Origin: Micavibrio_A sp964539025
GTDB lineage: Bacteria > Pseudomonadota > Alphaproteobacteria > Micavibrionales > Micavibrionaceae
Reading direction: 5' to 3'
Length of the DNA: 64,000 bases
Assembly: GCA_964539025.1 (NCBI GenBank)
Contig: CAZIFA010000001.1
Coordinates: 186,001 to 250,000, forward strand
Both the position numbers and the translations under genes were made by a program. How positions within the stretch are numbered: position 1 is the first letter of the stretch; the number at the start of each line of letters is the position of its first letter. Under the pieces are notes generated by a model, which was not told the origin of the DNA, did no database searches, and was given only the letters and a program-made list of their open reading frames with translations. Of this stretch, positions 33,669-43,075 are shown piece by piece.

Positions 33669-33881
33669 TTAGCCAGCCACTTGAATGTTAACGGCTGCTG
33701 CTTTGCCTTTTTTAGGGTCGTTCTGAATGTCGTAAGACACTTTCTGACCTTCGTTCAGGCCGCGCAGGCCCGATTTTTCAACGGCGGATACGTGAACGAA
33801 TACGTCCGCGCCGCCATCGTCGGGCTGAATAAAGCCATAGCCTTTTTGAGAGTTGAACCATTTTACGGTACCGGTAGCCAT
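33669..33881 (-). CDS. Cold shock protein (CspA family)
   Basis: 70 residues starting MATGTVKWFN, with RNA-binding motifs KGYGFI (RNP1) and VFVHVSAVE (RNP2). Single-strand nucleic acid chaperone. The frame extends 35 codons upstream, but that part is the long 5' leader typical of csp mRNAs, which usually controls translation by temperature. The leader region 33882-34145 contains no other gene. A terminator follows. Confidence 0.93.
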   Translation of the reverse strand: MATGTVKWFNSQKGYGFIQPDDGGADVFVHVSAVEKSGLRGLNEGQKVSYDIQNDPKKGKAAAVNIQVAG

Positions 33882-34145
33882 ATGCGTAGTCTCCTTGGTC
33901 GTTTGTAAAAGTAACAGGTTGCCACACCGTGTGGTTCCCTGAAGTCGTCTGATTTCGGCTTGTTGAGCTGTAGTAACCCTGGTCAAACCGACTTTTACTA
34001 ACGTTAGGATGGTGCCGTCGTCGTAAAAAAGGTCGTTGCTTTAGAGTTCGATATCAAACAGTCAGATGTTGCCCCTATTTTCTGCGGCTGGTCAAGGTAA
34101 TTCACGATTCTTGACATTTTCATAATAATAAAATACGGTCTGCCT

Positions 34146-34676
34146 ATGTCCAAGGCGCTGTTATTAATCGATGTTCAAAACCACTGGAGTTCGGTCAATC
34201 CGAAAACCACGCAGGCAATACGCGAGGCTTTGCCTTGGATGCGCCGCCTAATGCCGGTGATCTGGGTTTTTAACGACAGCTTTAAAGCTCATAAGCATCC
34301 TTATGAAATTCCATGCAAAAATTTATCACATAAATTTGAAGAGGCGATGCATCCAGCGATCGCGCCAGATGCGGCCGATGTGGCGTTTATGAAAACAGGA
34401 CGGGATGTTTTTGCCAGCACGCCTTATATAACAAATTATCTGTGTCGACGTGGCATTACCGAGCCTACGTTTGGCGGCTTCATGGCCAATCGTTGCGTGG
34501 CGCACTCGGCGGAAGGCGCGGCAATGAACGGATTTAAACCATCGATCTGGTTATCATTGACGGCGGACTACGAGGATCAGCTAAATATGAGTCCGATTGA
34601 GTGTGATGATGTTTCGTTTCTAGATGTGGGCGATCTTGAACGCTTGAAAAATCAGGCTCTTACTCTTCAACCTTAA
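34146..34676 (+). CDS. Isochorismatase-like cysteine hydrolase
   Basis: 176 residues. Rossmann-like hydrolase family (nicotinamidase, isochorismatase and others) with the triad D9 (LLLIDVQ), K83 (MKTGRDVF) and C117 (MANRCV) in the expected order. Substrate not predictable. A TTGACA lies at 34111. The 3' end overlaps the convergent gene by 17 bases. Confidence 0.88.
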   Translation: MSKALLLIDVQNHWSSVNPKTTQAIREALPWMRRLMPVIWVFNDSFKAHKHPYEIPCKNLSHKFEEAMHPAIAPDAADVAFMKTGRDVFASTPYITNYLCRRGITEPTFGGFMANRCVAHSAEGAAMNGFKPSIWLSLTADYEDQLNMSPIECDDVSFLDVGDLERLKNQALTLQP

Positions 34677-35088
34677 GATGATAGTTCCGGCGTTCCCATA
34701 TCGTCGTCAGATAGGTGGCGTGGGGCATGAAACGGAATAGTTGATAGGCCAACGGCATGCGCGCGGAATGATCCGGCGTGTTCGGATGCGAAGCTGTCTT
34801 TTTTAAATTTTTATAGCCTGTTACGGGTCGATTATCATTCGACAGATTATATAGCTCCGCCATTTTAACTTCTGCGTGTTCTTGGGCCTTTTTGCGCAGC
34901 GCGAGCGAAAGCGTGCTAGCGCACGATGTTTTGCCAAGCGCGCGCACCATCGCCTTGTATCCGCCCTTCGGAAATTCACGGCGGACCAGATCGTCGAGCC
35001 AGTACCACGCCGTCTGCGGCATGGAAACGATGGCGTAATCGGATTTCAGGGCCGGGAGGCGGAAGATGCGGGTTTCTGTGGCGTTCAT
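34660..35088 (-). CDS. Ribbon-helix-helix-like protein
   Basis: 142 residues from the ATG at 35088, a longer start at 35124 being possible. Residues about 20-75 (SMPQTAWYWLDDLVRREF, then TLSLALRKKAQE) follow the RHH_4 pattern known from small alphaproteobacterial DNA-binding proteins. The C-terminal extension, rich in His, Tyr and Arg, is unrecognised. It may be a transcription factor. Its 3' end overlaps the isochorismatase-like gene. Confidence 0.65.
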   Translation of the reverse strand: MNATETRIFRLPALKSDYAIVSMPQTAWYWLDDLVRREFPKGGYKAMVRALGKTSCASTLSLALRKKAQEHAEVKMAELYNLSNDNRPVTGYKNLKKTASHPNTPDHSARMPLAYQLFRFMPHATYLTTIWERRNYHLKVEE

Positions 35089-35185
35089 GCGAAAGGAATC
35101 CTTGGCTGGTGATCGTAAGTCCATGCTGCCATTTCGCCGGGTTCGAATGCAAATTTGGGGGAGGGGTGCAATTTACACCCTTTTT

Positions 35186-35331
35186 GTCACCCCCGCGAAG
35201 GCGGGGGTCTGGCCTATAAAACGTGCGCAGCTTCTTCGCTGCGCTCTTCCCGGATCCCCGACGTTAGTGCCTGCCTTCCGTCTTCGCCCTGTGGGCTTCG
35301 CCGGACAGAGACGGCATGCCTCGGGGATGAC
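35186..35331. repeat. GTCACCC...GGATGAC composite repeat, ~146 bp
   Basis: Begins GTCACCCCCGCGAAGGCGGG and ends CGGGGATGAC. Inside are further hairpins, such as GCAGCTTCTTCGCTGC and CTTCGCCCTGTGGGCTTCG. It occupies most of the 355-bp gap between the RHH gene and the lipoprotein. Confidence 0.75.
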
Positions 35332-35350
35332 AAGGAGGAGGGGTAGACAT

Positions 35351-35380
35351 TTATCCACAGGTCGGATAAAGTTATCAACA
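35351..35380 (+). promoter_or_regulatory. Pair of DnaA boxes upstream of a lipoprotein gene
   Basis: A perfect DnaA box TTATCCACA at 35351-35359 and a one-mismatch box TTATCAACA at 35372-35380, same orientation, 21 bases apart (two helical turns). They lie 60-90 bases before the lipoprotein ATG. This suggests DnaA control or a DnaA-titrating site. Confidence 0.55.
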
Positions 35381-35442
35381 GTCGCGTCCCCTGTGTTCGT
35401 TTCAGAACGTTTTATCTTATCCTTAGTGAGTGCGGAGAGAAT

Positions 35443-35691
35443 ATGAAAAGCTTTCGTCAGGCATTGATTGCCCTTTGCGGTGTGTCCACTCTATCGCTGG
35501 CCGCGTGCGGCGAAGGCTGGGAAATGGTCGAATTCAGAGGACAGGTGCCCTATGTCGAAGAACGCACCGCCGGGCCCGGCGTAGCCTATGTCCGCGCCCA
35601 CATGATGCCGAGCAAGAGCGTTGTTTTACCTGCCGAAACGGTGGTTGAAGATGCAGCGCCCATCTTCAACAAGAAGATGCAGAAAAAATAG
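35443..35691 (+). CDS. Small lipoprotein
   Basis: 82 residues. Basic start, hydrophobic core and lipobox LAAC (cysteine 22) give a type II signal peptide. The mature part is ~60 residues with no known fold and a Lys-rich end (NKKMQKK). GAGAG precedes the ATG. Membrane anchored by lipid. Function unknown. Possible control by the DnaA boxes upstream. Confidence 0.75.
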   Translation: MKSFRQALIALCGVSTLSLAACGEGWEMVEFRGQVPYVEERTAGPGVAYVRAHMMPSKSVVLPAETVVEDAAPIFNKKMQKK

Positions 35692-35920
35692 AATTTTTCA
35701 GCTTCCTGCGACACTTGTCTAAAATTCGATGCAATTTCGAAACGATAGATATGGATTTTTCGCCCGTAATTAATTAACATAATAATTGTTGGGTCGTCCT
35801 TCCTTCGCCAGATCCGCATCATGAAAAAAATCAGACCCGGCGAACCAAGAACATAATTTAAAAATCACGGACTACCCGCAAAACAAGGGCCGAACAGGGG
35901 CCGAATGAAAGGTGGGAGCC

Positions 35921-36559
35921 ATGTCTGTGGATGCAGAAACTTATATCGTCATATCATTGATGTTCGCCGTGTTCGCCGCCGTCGCGGCCGTGGGCACCAG
36001 CGTTGTATTGGGCGCGGGGTTCGAACGGCTTCGCGCGGGGTTTGAAGTTGTCCGCCGCCAGAGCGGGTTCTTCGCCGATGCGATTTACAAGTTGGATCAG
36101 CGCACGCAAAAGCTGGATGAAGACGCAGCCAAACTTAAGGGAACCGTCTATAGCATGAGTGATCGCGTCGAACGGGTCGAAAAAACTACGAGCTTCCTCG
36201 CCGACGAGATCAATTCGATGGAACAGCGCATCCTGCAAGGAACGCCTGTGCAGCCGGAACAGCCGATCCTGCGCCAGCCTATCCGTATGAGCGCAGTGCA
36301 TATTCCTACGGCTGAACCAAGGCAGCAGGGCTGGATCATCCCGCCGCCTGCTATCGAGCAGACGATACAGCCAAGTCTGGCTTCAGACCTGTTCCGGGAT
36401 TATCCTGAAGAAGCGCCCGCAAGTTCTGACCACGGCAATCTGATGGCCGAGGAAATGATTGGCGAGCCGCAGGATACACCGGAAGGGTTTACGACGTTAT
36501 TGTCCCGCTACTTCACCGGGGAAAGCTCGGGTGGCAGCAAAGGGGTCGTGTATCACTGA
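35921..36559 (+). CDS. Membrane-anchored coiled-coil protein
   Basis: 212 residues from the ATG with AGGTGGGAG upstream. One N-terminal helix (IVISLMFAVFAAVAAVGTSVVL) anchors it. Residues about 40-110 (YKLDQRTQKLDEDAAKLKG, VERVEKTTSFLADEINSMEQ) are coiled coil. The rest is Pro/Gln-rich and probably disordered. No known family. It may tether something at the inner membrane. Confidence 0.7.
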   Translation: MSVDAETYIVISLMFAVFAAVAAVGTSVVLGAGFERLRAGFEVVRRQSGFFADAIYKLDQRTQKLDEDAAKLKGTVYSMSDRVERVEKTTSFLADEINSMEQRILQGTPVQPEQPILRQPIRMSAVHIPTAEPRQQGWIIPPPAIEQTIQPSLASDLFRDYPEEAPASSDHGNLMAEEMIGEPQDTPEGFTTLLSRYFTGESSGGSKGVVYH

Positions 36560-36589
36560 TGATAAGAACCTCATAAGGGATGATGAAAA

Positions 36590-36616
36590 GCGGGGCCGTT
36601 ACGGGCTCCGTTTTTC
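36590..36616 (+). terminator. Probable Rho-independent terminator
   Basis: GCGGGGCCGTTACGGGCTCC followed by GTTTTT. The stem has G-U pairs, so it is weaker than the others. It lies 30 bases after the coiled-coil gene. Confidence 0.55.
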
Positions 36617-36696
36617 GTTGTCTGTCTGCATTTTGGAAATAAGACATCATTAATGCGTATGGCTTCATATTGGGCCAAAATATCAAGAGACCGCAT

Positions 36697-38796
36697 ATGA
36701 TTCTGCCCGCCATGAGAACGCGCAACAAATTTATCCTCGCGCTTTTATCCGCCACGGTCCTGACGACCGCGCCGACATTTGCTCGTGCGCAAATTTCTTT
36801 AGACACTATTGGACTTGCGCCGAATACTGGCCAAGGCAGCATCGTAAGGTTTTCTGACGATGGTGATGCCGTGCTCGCTTATGGCGACAATGGCGGCGGT
36901 GCAGAATATTATCTCCTGGAAAACAGTATTTGGACTGCGGTAGGTTTCCTGCCCGGTGGCAGCTATAGCACAGCCTATGACATTTCAGGCGACGGCACGA
37001 CCATTGTCGGTATGAGTGAAAATAACAGCGGTGATCAGGAAGCTTTCGCATGGCAAAACGGCGTCATGACAGGATTGGGCGATCTTGCGGGCGGCGCATT
37101 TTCCAGCACCGCTTATGGCGTGAATACCGACGGCAGCGTTATCGTGGGCACCAGCGAAAGCGCGAACGGTTCTTTTGAAGCTTTCCGTTGGGAATCCGGC
37201 GTCATGACAGGATTGGGTGATCTCGTCGGCGGTTTGTTCTCCAGCACGGCGACTGACGTGAGTGACGATGGCAGCGTTGTGGTTGGATATGGCAACGGCG
37301 TAAACGGTTTCGAGGCCTTCCGATGGGTCGGCGGGGTTATGACAGGACTTGGCGATTTTGCCGGGGGTCTAACGCAAAGTAGTGCGCAGGCCGTTAACGC
37401 CGACGGCAGTGTCGTAGTAGGTTACGGTGAAAGCGCCAATGGAACCGAAGCTTACCGCTGGACACAGGCTGGCGGCATGGTTGCACTGGGCGATCTAGCC
37501 GGTGGTACTTTTGCCAGCGAAGCACGCGGCGTCAATGCCGATGGCACCGTCGTTGTTGGTTATAGTGATGCCGGCACAAATTCAGCGTTTTACTGGACAC
37601 AGGCCGATGGCATGCAAAGCATTGCCCAAATGTTAATCGACGGAGGCGTCGATATGACAGGATGGGATTTACAAAACGCAGCGGACGTAAGCGCGGATGG
37701 CAATATAGTCACCGGCAGTGGCGCGCTGAATGCCGTGGATATGGGCTGGATCGCAAACCTTGCGACAGGCGGTGTAACGACACCCGAGGCTCTGGCGCAG
37801 GGATTTGTTTCCGCCGGCGTTCCGGCGCAGCAGGCGCAATCGGCAGCGGTTGGTTCGATAGGCCAGTCTTTGTTCGCGGCGACGAATGCTTTTAGTTCTA
37901 TTAATACGGCATCAAATTATTCAATGGTAATCCCGGAAACCGATGAAGGGTTGGGCGCGATCAATCCTGCCGCTGGCGGTCCTTCTGTCACCGATCCGCA
38001 ATGGGGAGTCTATGCAGTCGGTTCATTCGGCATAGGACAAGATAATGATTCCGATAACTGGGGCCTGAACGGCACGACCGGTGTCGTGATGCAGATCGAT
38101 GATGAACTTGCGATCGGCGGTGGCGTGATCGGCAGCACAGGACGAACCGACTTGGCTATGGGCGGTGAAAGTTCCTTGAAATCTATCGGCGGATCGATGA
38201 TCGCGGCCTATGAAGCGCCGGAAGGTCTTAGGTTATATGGTTCGGCGTTTGCGGCCTATCTCGATGTCGATATTGATCGCCATTACATGAATGGTGCCGG
38301 GATCGACGAATCGCATGGCGAGACGGATGGTATCGGCTATGGCGCGGCCGTGCGCGGGGGATGGGAATTTCCGATAGTTTCCGATTTTTCAATTATGCCT
38401 TATGGCGAATTGCAAGCGTCCAAGACCAAGTTGGATGGGTATACAGAAACAAATGGTCCATTCCCGGCGGCGTTCGGCGATCAGGATTCCAGACAACTAA
38501 CCTCCCGCATCGGCGCGCAGGTTAATCATCAACTGACCGATGCACTTAAGCTTGGCATACGAGCGGCATGGGCGCATAGAATCACGGACGATCAATCGGC
38601 CTTAAGCGTTTCAACGACAGGCTTCACCGGAACCATGGGTTCTGAAAAAGGTGATCGTAACTGGGCCGAAGGCGCAATCAGCGCCGGATGGCAGGTGACG
38701 TCCGCCACCAGCCTGTCCGCAGAACTGACGGGCCGGACCGGTAAGACGCAGGAACCCGTCGGCACGCTGACCATGGGTATACAGGTTAAGTTTTAG
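36697..38796 (+). CDS. HAF-repeat autotransporter
   Basis: 699 residues. A signal peptide (LLSATVLTTAPTFARA) is followed by about six HAF-type repeats of 45-50 residues (GVMTGLGDLAGG, DGSVVVGY, EAFRW), then a linker and a C-terminal autotransporter beta-barrel of about 280 residues ending in F (LTMGIQVKF). This is a type Va surface protein whose repeat domain would be a beta-propeller or stack. AAGAGA precedes the ATG. Later in-frame ATGs are possible. Likely role is surface adhesion or interaction with other cells, inferred. Confidence 0.9.
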   Translation: MILPAMRTRNKFILALLSATVLTTAPTFARAQISLDTIGLAPNTGQGSIVRFSDDGDAVLAYGDNGGGAEYYLLENSIWTAVGFLPGGSYSTAYDISGDGTTIVGMSENNSGDQEAFAWQNGVMTGLGDLAGGAFSSTAYGVNTDGSVIVGTSESANGSFEAFRWESGVMTGLGDLVGGLFSSTATDVSDDGSVVVGYGNGVNGFEAFRWVGGVMTGLGDFAGGLTQSSAQAVNADGSVVVGYGESANGTEAYRWTQAGGMVALGDLAGGTFASEARGVNADGTVVVGYSDAGTNSAFYWTQADGMQSIAQMLIDGGVDMTGWDLQNAADVSADGNIVTGSGALNAVDMGWIANLATGGVTTPEALAQGFVSAGVPAQQAQSAAVGSIGQSLFAATNAFSSINTASNYSMVIPETDEGLGAINPAAGGPSVTDPQWGVYAVGSFGIGQDNDSDNWGLNGTTGVVMQIDDELAIGGGVIGSTGRTDLAMGGESSLKSIGGSMIAAYEAPEGLRLYGSAFAAYLDVDIDRHYMNGAGIDESHGETDGIGYGAAVRGGWEFPIVSDFSIMPYGELQASKTKLDGYTETNGPFPAAFGDQDSRQLTSRIGAQVNHQLTDALKLGIRAAWAHRITDDQSALSVSTTGFTGTMGSEKGDRNWAEGAISAGWQVTSATSLSAELTGRTGKTQEPVGTLTMGIQVKF

Positions 38797-38892
38797 CCGT
38801 TTTCCAAACAAAAGATGACAGACGCCCTCGGATCAAGGTAAAGTAATACCTTGAGTTGAATTGTCTTTTTCAATTTATAGGCACGCATATCG

Positions 38893-39537
38893 ATGTGGTT
38901 TTTCCTCTGGTTCCTGCTCTCGGCTATCCTGATCGGGGCCACGCTCTGGTCGTTAAAAATCCTGCTCACGCAAAAAAAGGCGTGGGAGGTGTATGCCAAA
39001 TCGAAAAATTTCACCTACCAGCCCGGCACGTTCATGGGCCCCGCGGAGATGAGCGGCGTCATCGGCGATTACAAACTTTCCTTTTTTACGGGTGAGCGCC
39101 AAGGCGCGGATGTTCGTACGCGCCGCTTTGTAACAGTGGTGGAAATCGTTCTGGGAGAAGGTCTGGTCGATGGTGCGGTATTGGGCACGCAGGAGATGCT
39201 GCCCTTCATGCAGAGCCTCGATCGTCTGCATCCGTTTCAGATTGAGGGACCAGGATGGGAAGCGGGCCTGTTCGCCTTTATCAAGAATGATGAAGCGGTG
39301 AAAGCCTATTTGACGCCAGAGCGTGTTGAGGTTTTGTCCAACATCCTGAAAACCCGTAACGCCGATGCGGTTATCGTATTTCATGACAGGGAGTTGGTTG
39401 TGCGGCTGGAGACCCCGGACCCGATGCAGGACGCGCAAAAGATCGACAAGATCATCACGCGCGTCATGGGGTTGTGCGACAAGCTGCGCATCACGCCCGA
39501 ACAGCGCAAGGAATATGCGGCGCTGATCGCAGATTGA
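38893..39537 (+). CDS. Membrane-anchored unknown protein
   Basis: 214 residues. One N-terminal helix (FLWFLLSAILIGATLWSLKILL), then a soluble mixed alpha/beta domain (FTYQPGTFMGPAEMSGVIGD, VVEIVLGEGLVDG). No known motif. Likely faces the cytoplasm, given the basic residues right after the helix. The preceding 97-base gap carries no clear signal. Confidence 0.7.
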   Translation: MWFFLWFLLSAILIGATLWSLKILLTQKKAWEVYAKSKNFTYQPGTFMGPAEMSGVIGDYKLSFFTGERQGADVRTRRFVTVVEIVLGEGLVDGAVLGTQEMLPFMQSLDRLHPFQIEGPGWEAGLFAFIKNDEAVKAYLTPERVEVLSNILKTRNADAVIVFHDRELVVRLETPDPMQDAQKIDKIITRVMGLCDKLRITPEQRKEYAALIAD

Positions 39538-39547
39538 ATATAAATCT

Positions 39548-41077
39548 TTATCTCAATGTACCGCTGTTGGAAGCGAGCAGACGCCGGGCCAATTCAACCG
39601 TTGCCGCTGTCCATAAAAACGTGCCGCGTTCCGATACGTTTATGTCATAACCATTGACGACATGCACTTCGGCATTGCCGTCGATGACATTGTATTTCTC
39701 GTACAGGCTGCCTTGCGTTTCCATGACTTTTACGGTCAGGTCGATATATTTTTGGGCGATACGATGGGCATCGTCTGAGTAGCCGTAACGCGCAAGGCTG
39801 CTGAACGCAAAATATTGCAAAGGCGGCCAGCCGTAAGGGTAATCCCACTGACTTCCGCTGACCTCCGTCGACGTTACGATGCCGTGCGGCGTTTCAAGTT
39901 GTTCCAGCGCATGTGCGACCAGCTTTTTGATTTTATCCTGATCTTTGTCCGGATCGTACAACCCGGCCCATAGAGGATAAAACAGTGTCGCGAACGGTTT
40001 CGTGTTCAAGCGTTTGCGCACGAAATCGTAATCGAGATACGCGCCAGTTTCTTCATGATACATCAACGCGTCCATCTGCTTTTTGCGTGCGGCGGCGGTT
40101 TTAAGCCATTTGTCGTGATCAGCATCGAGGCCGAGGATAGTCGCGATTTCCGCCATGTCCGTTTCCATGCGATAGACCAGCGAATTCAGGCAGGCCGTCG
40201 CATGGAACATACAACGTAGGGCACCATATCCCCAATGGCCTGTAGGGTCGAGCCCCGCCGCACGCATGGAGCGATTGGCACGGTGATAGAGCGGGGTGAG
40301 CGTGTCCGTGTCGGTATCCAAGAACAGTGCTGCATCTTCCTGATCATCCGTCGAGGTGGCGTTGAATTTATAAAACTCATGAGCGTGGTGGAAGTGGCCT
40401 TGTTCGCTAGAGACAACCTCCGGCGCGGGATCGGTCCCTTCGTCCCAATACCGGGACAGGCCCGTATCGCCCGCAAGGCGGTCGCCGGATGTCCAGTAGG
40501 TGTGGAATGTAATCAAATGGCGATAAGCAATTTCCAGCCAGTCACGCGCATCGCGGTACAAATGATCCGGATCAAAATCGGACCATGGGCGTTGTTGCGT
40601 GCCTTCCCACAGGCGCAGCACCATCACCGACAGCATCGGCGGCTGCGAGCGTGAAAGATAGTAAGTGCGATTGGCGTTGAGAACCTTACCATAGGCCTTG
40701 ATTTGGTAGATTTGATTGTCGATCTGTTCGCGGATCAGTTTAGGGTGGGAATCCGCCCAGGCGAAAACCGGAAAAGCCGTGTCCCAGCCATACATTTCCT
40801 GAAAACGTCCGCCTGGGACCAAATAAGGGAACGGCAAATAGAGCAGGCCATGCTCGGCGTTCGGACTGTAGAATGGCGTGTGATCGAAATTTTCAGGCAA
40901 CATGATCAACTGGTCGGGATTGCTGACGGTTTTTCTAGCCTTTACAAAATCGGCTTCGGGCACATAAACCGGCGGCAGCTTGCCATCCAGTTTTGGATCC
41001 CCTGACGATTTGCAAAGATCTTTGCGCACCAGAATGTTCGGCGTGTCTTCCACCGTCTGTAACAAGTCTTTGATCAT
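39548..41077 (-). CDS. Trehalase (GH37)
   Basis: 509 residues from the ATG, a GTG four codons upstream being possible. Splits trehalose into two glucose units. Both GH37 signatures are present: PGGRFQEMYGWDTAF (about residue 87) and QWDYPYGWPP (about residue 426). The SRYWDEGTDP and HHAHEFYKFNATS segments also belong to the family. No signal peptide, so it should be cytoplasmic, like TreF. That fits use of trehalose as internal osmolyte or imported sugar. Confidence 0.94.
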   Translation of the reverse strand: MIKDLLQTVEDTPNILVRKDLCKSSGDPKLDGKLPPVYVPEADFVKARKTVSNPDQLIMLPENFDHTPFYSPNAEHGLLYLPFPYLVPGGRFQEMYGWDTAFPVFAWADSHPKLIREQIDNQIYQIKAYGKVLNANRTYYLSRSQPPMLSVMVLRLWEGTQQRPWSDFDPDHLYRDARDWLEIAYRHLITFHTYWTSGDRLAGDTGLSRYWDEGTDPAPEVVSSEQGHFHHAHEFYKFNATSTDDQEDAALFLDTDTDTLTPLYHRANRSMRAAGLDPTGHWGYGALRCMFHATACLNSLVYRMETDMAEIATILGLDADHDKWLKTAAARKKQMDALMYHEETGAYLDYDFVRKRLNTKPFATLFYPLWAGLYDPDKDQDKIKKLVAHALEQLETPHGIVTSTEVSGSQWDYPYGWPPLQYFAFSSLARYGYSDDAHRIAQKYIDLTVKVMETQGSLYEKYNVIDGNAEVHVVNGYDINVSERGTFLWTAATVELARRLLASNSGTLR

Positions 41078-41193
41078 GGTCACACACACCCGTGCAAAAG
41101 CACTATGTTAAAAACAGCGTTATATAGGAACAGGCTATAAACTGACAAGGCTTTAACAATTTACTTCATGGTTTTTCTGTGGAAGCATGAGGC

Positions 41194-42072
41194 ATGGAAT
41201 TCCCGATTTGGGCCGTTTTCGGCCTTACTGCCGCCAGTCTATCCGCCATTTTCATGCTGATTCAAGAACGGCTGAAAATAGACGGATTCGCCATGGCGTT
41301 CTGGAACAAGGTCGGCTGCGCCGTTTTAATGCTGCCCGCCGTGTTTTATGTGGGGTTCCCGGACAACTGGCTTTTCTACGCCATTCTTTTTGGTACGGCG
41401 CTTTTGTGGGTGGTTAGCGATGTTCACTTTTTCGGGGCCATTTCAAAGGTCGGCGCAGGAACCGTTTCGCGCATATTGCCGGTGTCGATCATCATTACGT
41501 TTTTCTTGTGGTTCATATTCGATCCGGCGTTGTTGCAAAAATATTTGAGCGAACCTATTAAGAGTGTTTTATTGCTTGTGACATTGTGCGGCTCGGTTTT
41601 CTTTGCCACGCGCCTGCGTCATTGCAAAATATCGTGGCAGGCCGTCAGGATTTTATGGTTTGTAATCGTAGCCTCCGTTATCGGGCCTATCATGATGAAG
41701 CTGATTGCGCGTCAAACCGAAATCGAAAAAGTCCCGTTTGCTTCGGTTTTTTGTGAAGCGTTGTTTATGATCGCTTGCTGGCTCATCTGGTATTTCATCA
41801 AAAAACCAATTCCCAAAGAAGTGTTGTTTTCAAAAGACGCGGCGAAAGCGGGGATATTGATTGGTTTTATTTCAGGTTTGGTGGTGGCGGCGAATTATGC
41901 CGCCATGGCTTTTGTGGACAACCCCGCTCTGGTCCCTGCTGTAAAATTCACCGACACGATGATCATCCTGATCGCCTATAAAGTCATAGGACGTAAGGAA
42001 GACGCGGATGTTATTTCCGGCCTCGGCATCGTCGCCTGCGCTGCGGTGATTATACTGCTGAAATCGTGGTAG
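41194..42072 (+). CDS. DMT/EamA-like transporter
   Basis: 292 residues with about ten hydrophobic helices in two halves, as in the drug/metabolite transporter superfamily. The C-terminal half ends FTDTMIILIAYKVIGRKEDADVISGLGIVACAAVIILL, the usual last two helices. Substrate unknown. It is divergent from trehalase, so a sugar link is possible but unsupported. Confidence 0.82.
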   Translation: MEFPIWAVFGLTAASLSAIFMLIQERLKIDGFAMAFWNKVGCAVLMLPAVFYVGFPDNWLFYAILFGTALLWVVSDVHFFGAISKVGAGTVSRILPVSIIITFFLWFIFDPALLQKYLSEPIKSVLLLVTLCGSVFFATRLRHCKISWQAVRILWFVIVASVIGPIMMKLIARQTEIEKVPFASVFCEALFMIACWLIWYFIKKPIPKEVLFSKDAAKAGILIGFISGLVVAANYAAMAFVDNPALVPAVKFTDTMIILIAYKVIGRKEDADVISGLGIVACAAVIILLKSW

Positions 42073-42077
42073 AGTGA

Positions 42078-42566
42078 TTAGAATGCCAAGCTGGGTTCAG
42101 ATCCGATATCTAAATTCTCATAGCGATCCACAATATAGCCGCGTTTCGTAAGATCACCACGAATGGCAGTTTCTTCAGTTTCAGGAACGGCAAAACAGGC
42201 AATTTCACTGCCGTCTTTAAGGAGGGTCATATTTGCGTTGTCCCTAAAAACTTTTGAAAGCAGGGGCAGACTGTAACGGTTAGCATAATTGACCTTATTC
42301 CAATCAACGCTAACACTGATCGCCGTTTCGCCGGGTAAAGGTTCATTATAAGGCGCCATCTTATAGCCAAGCTGTCGGATATAAACGAATGTTTCTTCTT
42401 CCTTATTGGCTGGAATTTCAAAGATTGCGGCAAACGGGCCATATTCTTCAAGACGCTTCATATGCGCGACATCTTTGAAAACATCCGCAACGGCTTGTTG
42501 TCCTGTGTGATGAGTTGTTGCGGTAACAAGAATTCTAAGGGTATTTGCGGCGGTGATATCACTCAT
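42078..42566 (-). CDS. Unknown protein
   Basis: 162 residues, AAGGAGAG before the ATG. Soluble mixed alpha/beta. Two similar halves may exist: VFKDVAHMKRLEEYGPFAAIFEIP and VFRDNANMTLLKDGSEIACFAVP share the spacing VF.D.A.M..L...G..A.F..P, suggesting an internal duplication. Probably co-transcribed with the cyclophilin 23 bases upstream. Confidence 0.7.
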   Translation of the reverse strand: MSDITAANTLRILVTATTHHTGQQAVADVFKDVAHMKRLEEYGPFAAIFEIPANKEEETFVYIRQLGYKMAPYNEPLPGETAISVSVDWNKVNYANRYSLPLLSKVFRDNANMTLLKDGSEIACFAVPETEETAIRGDLTKRGYIVDRYENLDIGSEPSLAF

Positions 42567-42589
42567 ATTACTCTCCTTGGTATAAAACT

Positions 42590-43054
42590 TTAAGCCGCGA
42601 CGCGCAGTTTGACGATCTTGTCGGGGTTTTCGGGCGGTTCGCCTTTTTCGATTTTATCAACGAATTCCATGCCGGACGTCACTTGGCCCCAGACCGTGTA
42701 TTGACGGTTTAAGAATCCGCAATCATCGAAACAGATAAACCATTGCGAGTTGGCGGAATCCGGATCGGATGTGCGCGCCGCACCGATAGTGCCGCGCACG
42801 AACGGGATTTTGTTGAATTCGGCAGGTAAATCGGGAAGGTCTGAGCCGCCCGTGCCTGTGCCGGTAGGATCGCCTGTCTGCGCCATGAAACCGTCGATGA
42901 CGCGGTGGAAGATGATGCCATCGTAAAAACCGTCTGTGGCCAATGCCTTGATCCGTTCGACATGTTTGGGCGCGACATCGGGAAACAATTGAATGACGAC
43001 GCGTCCGTCTTTCAAATCCAGATGCAGCGTGTTTTGTGGGTCGATCTCAGACAT
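42590..43054 (-). CDS. Peptidyl-prolyl isomerase, cyclophilin type, cytoplasmic
   Basis: 154 residues, no signal peptide. The cyclophilin core FHRVIDGFMAQTGDP and the later SQWFICFDDC (usual SQFFI) and YTVWGQV segments are clear. Catalyses proline cis-trans isomerisation in protein folding. Close paralogue of the secreted cyclophilin at 43250-43807, with which it shares TGTGTGGSDLPDL. AGGAGA precedes the ATG. Confidence 0.95.
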   Translation of the reverse strand: MSEIDPQNTLHLDLKDGRVVIQLFPDVAPKHVERIKALATDGFYDGIIFHRVIDGFMAQTGDPTGTGTGGSDLPDLPAEFNKIPFVRGTIGAARTSDPDSANSQWFICFDDCGFLNRQYTVWGQVTSGMEFVDKIEKGEPPENPDKIVKLRVAA

Positions 43055-43075
43055 TTTACTTCTCCTAAAACTTTT

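Noticed and set aside
35351..35380. DnaA boxes as a chromosomal origin
   Set aside because: Only two boxes, no AT-rich unwinding region, and no dnaA, dnaN, gidA or parAB nearby.
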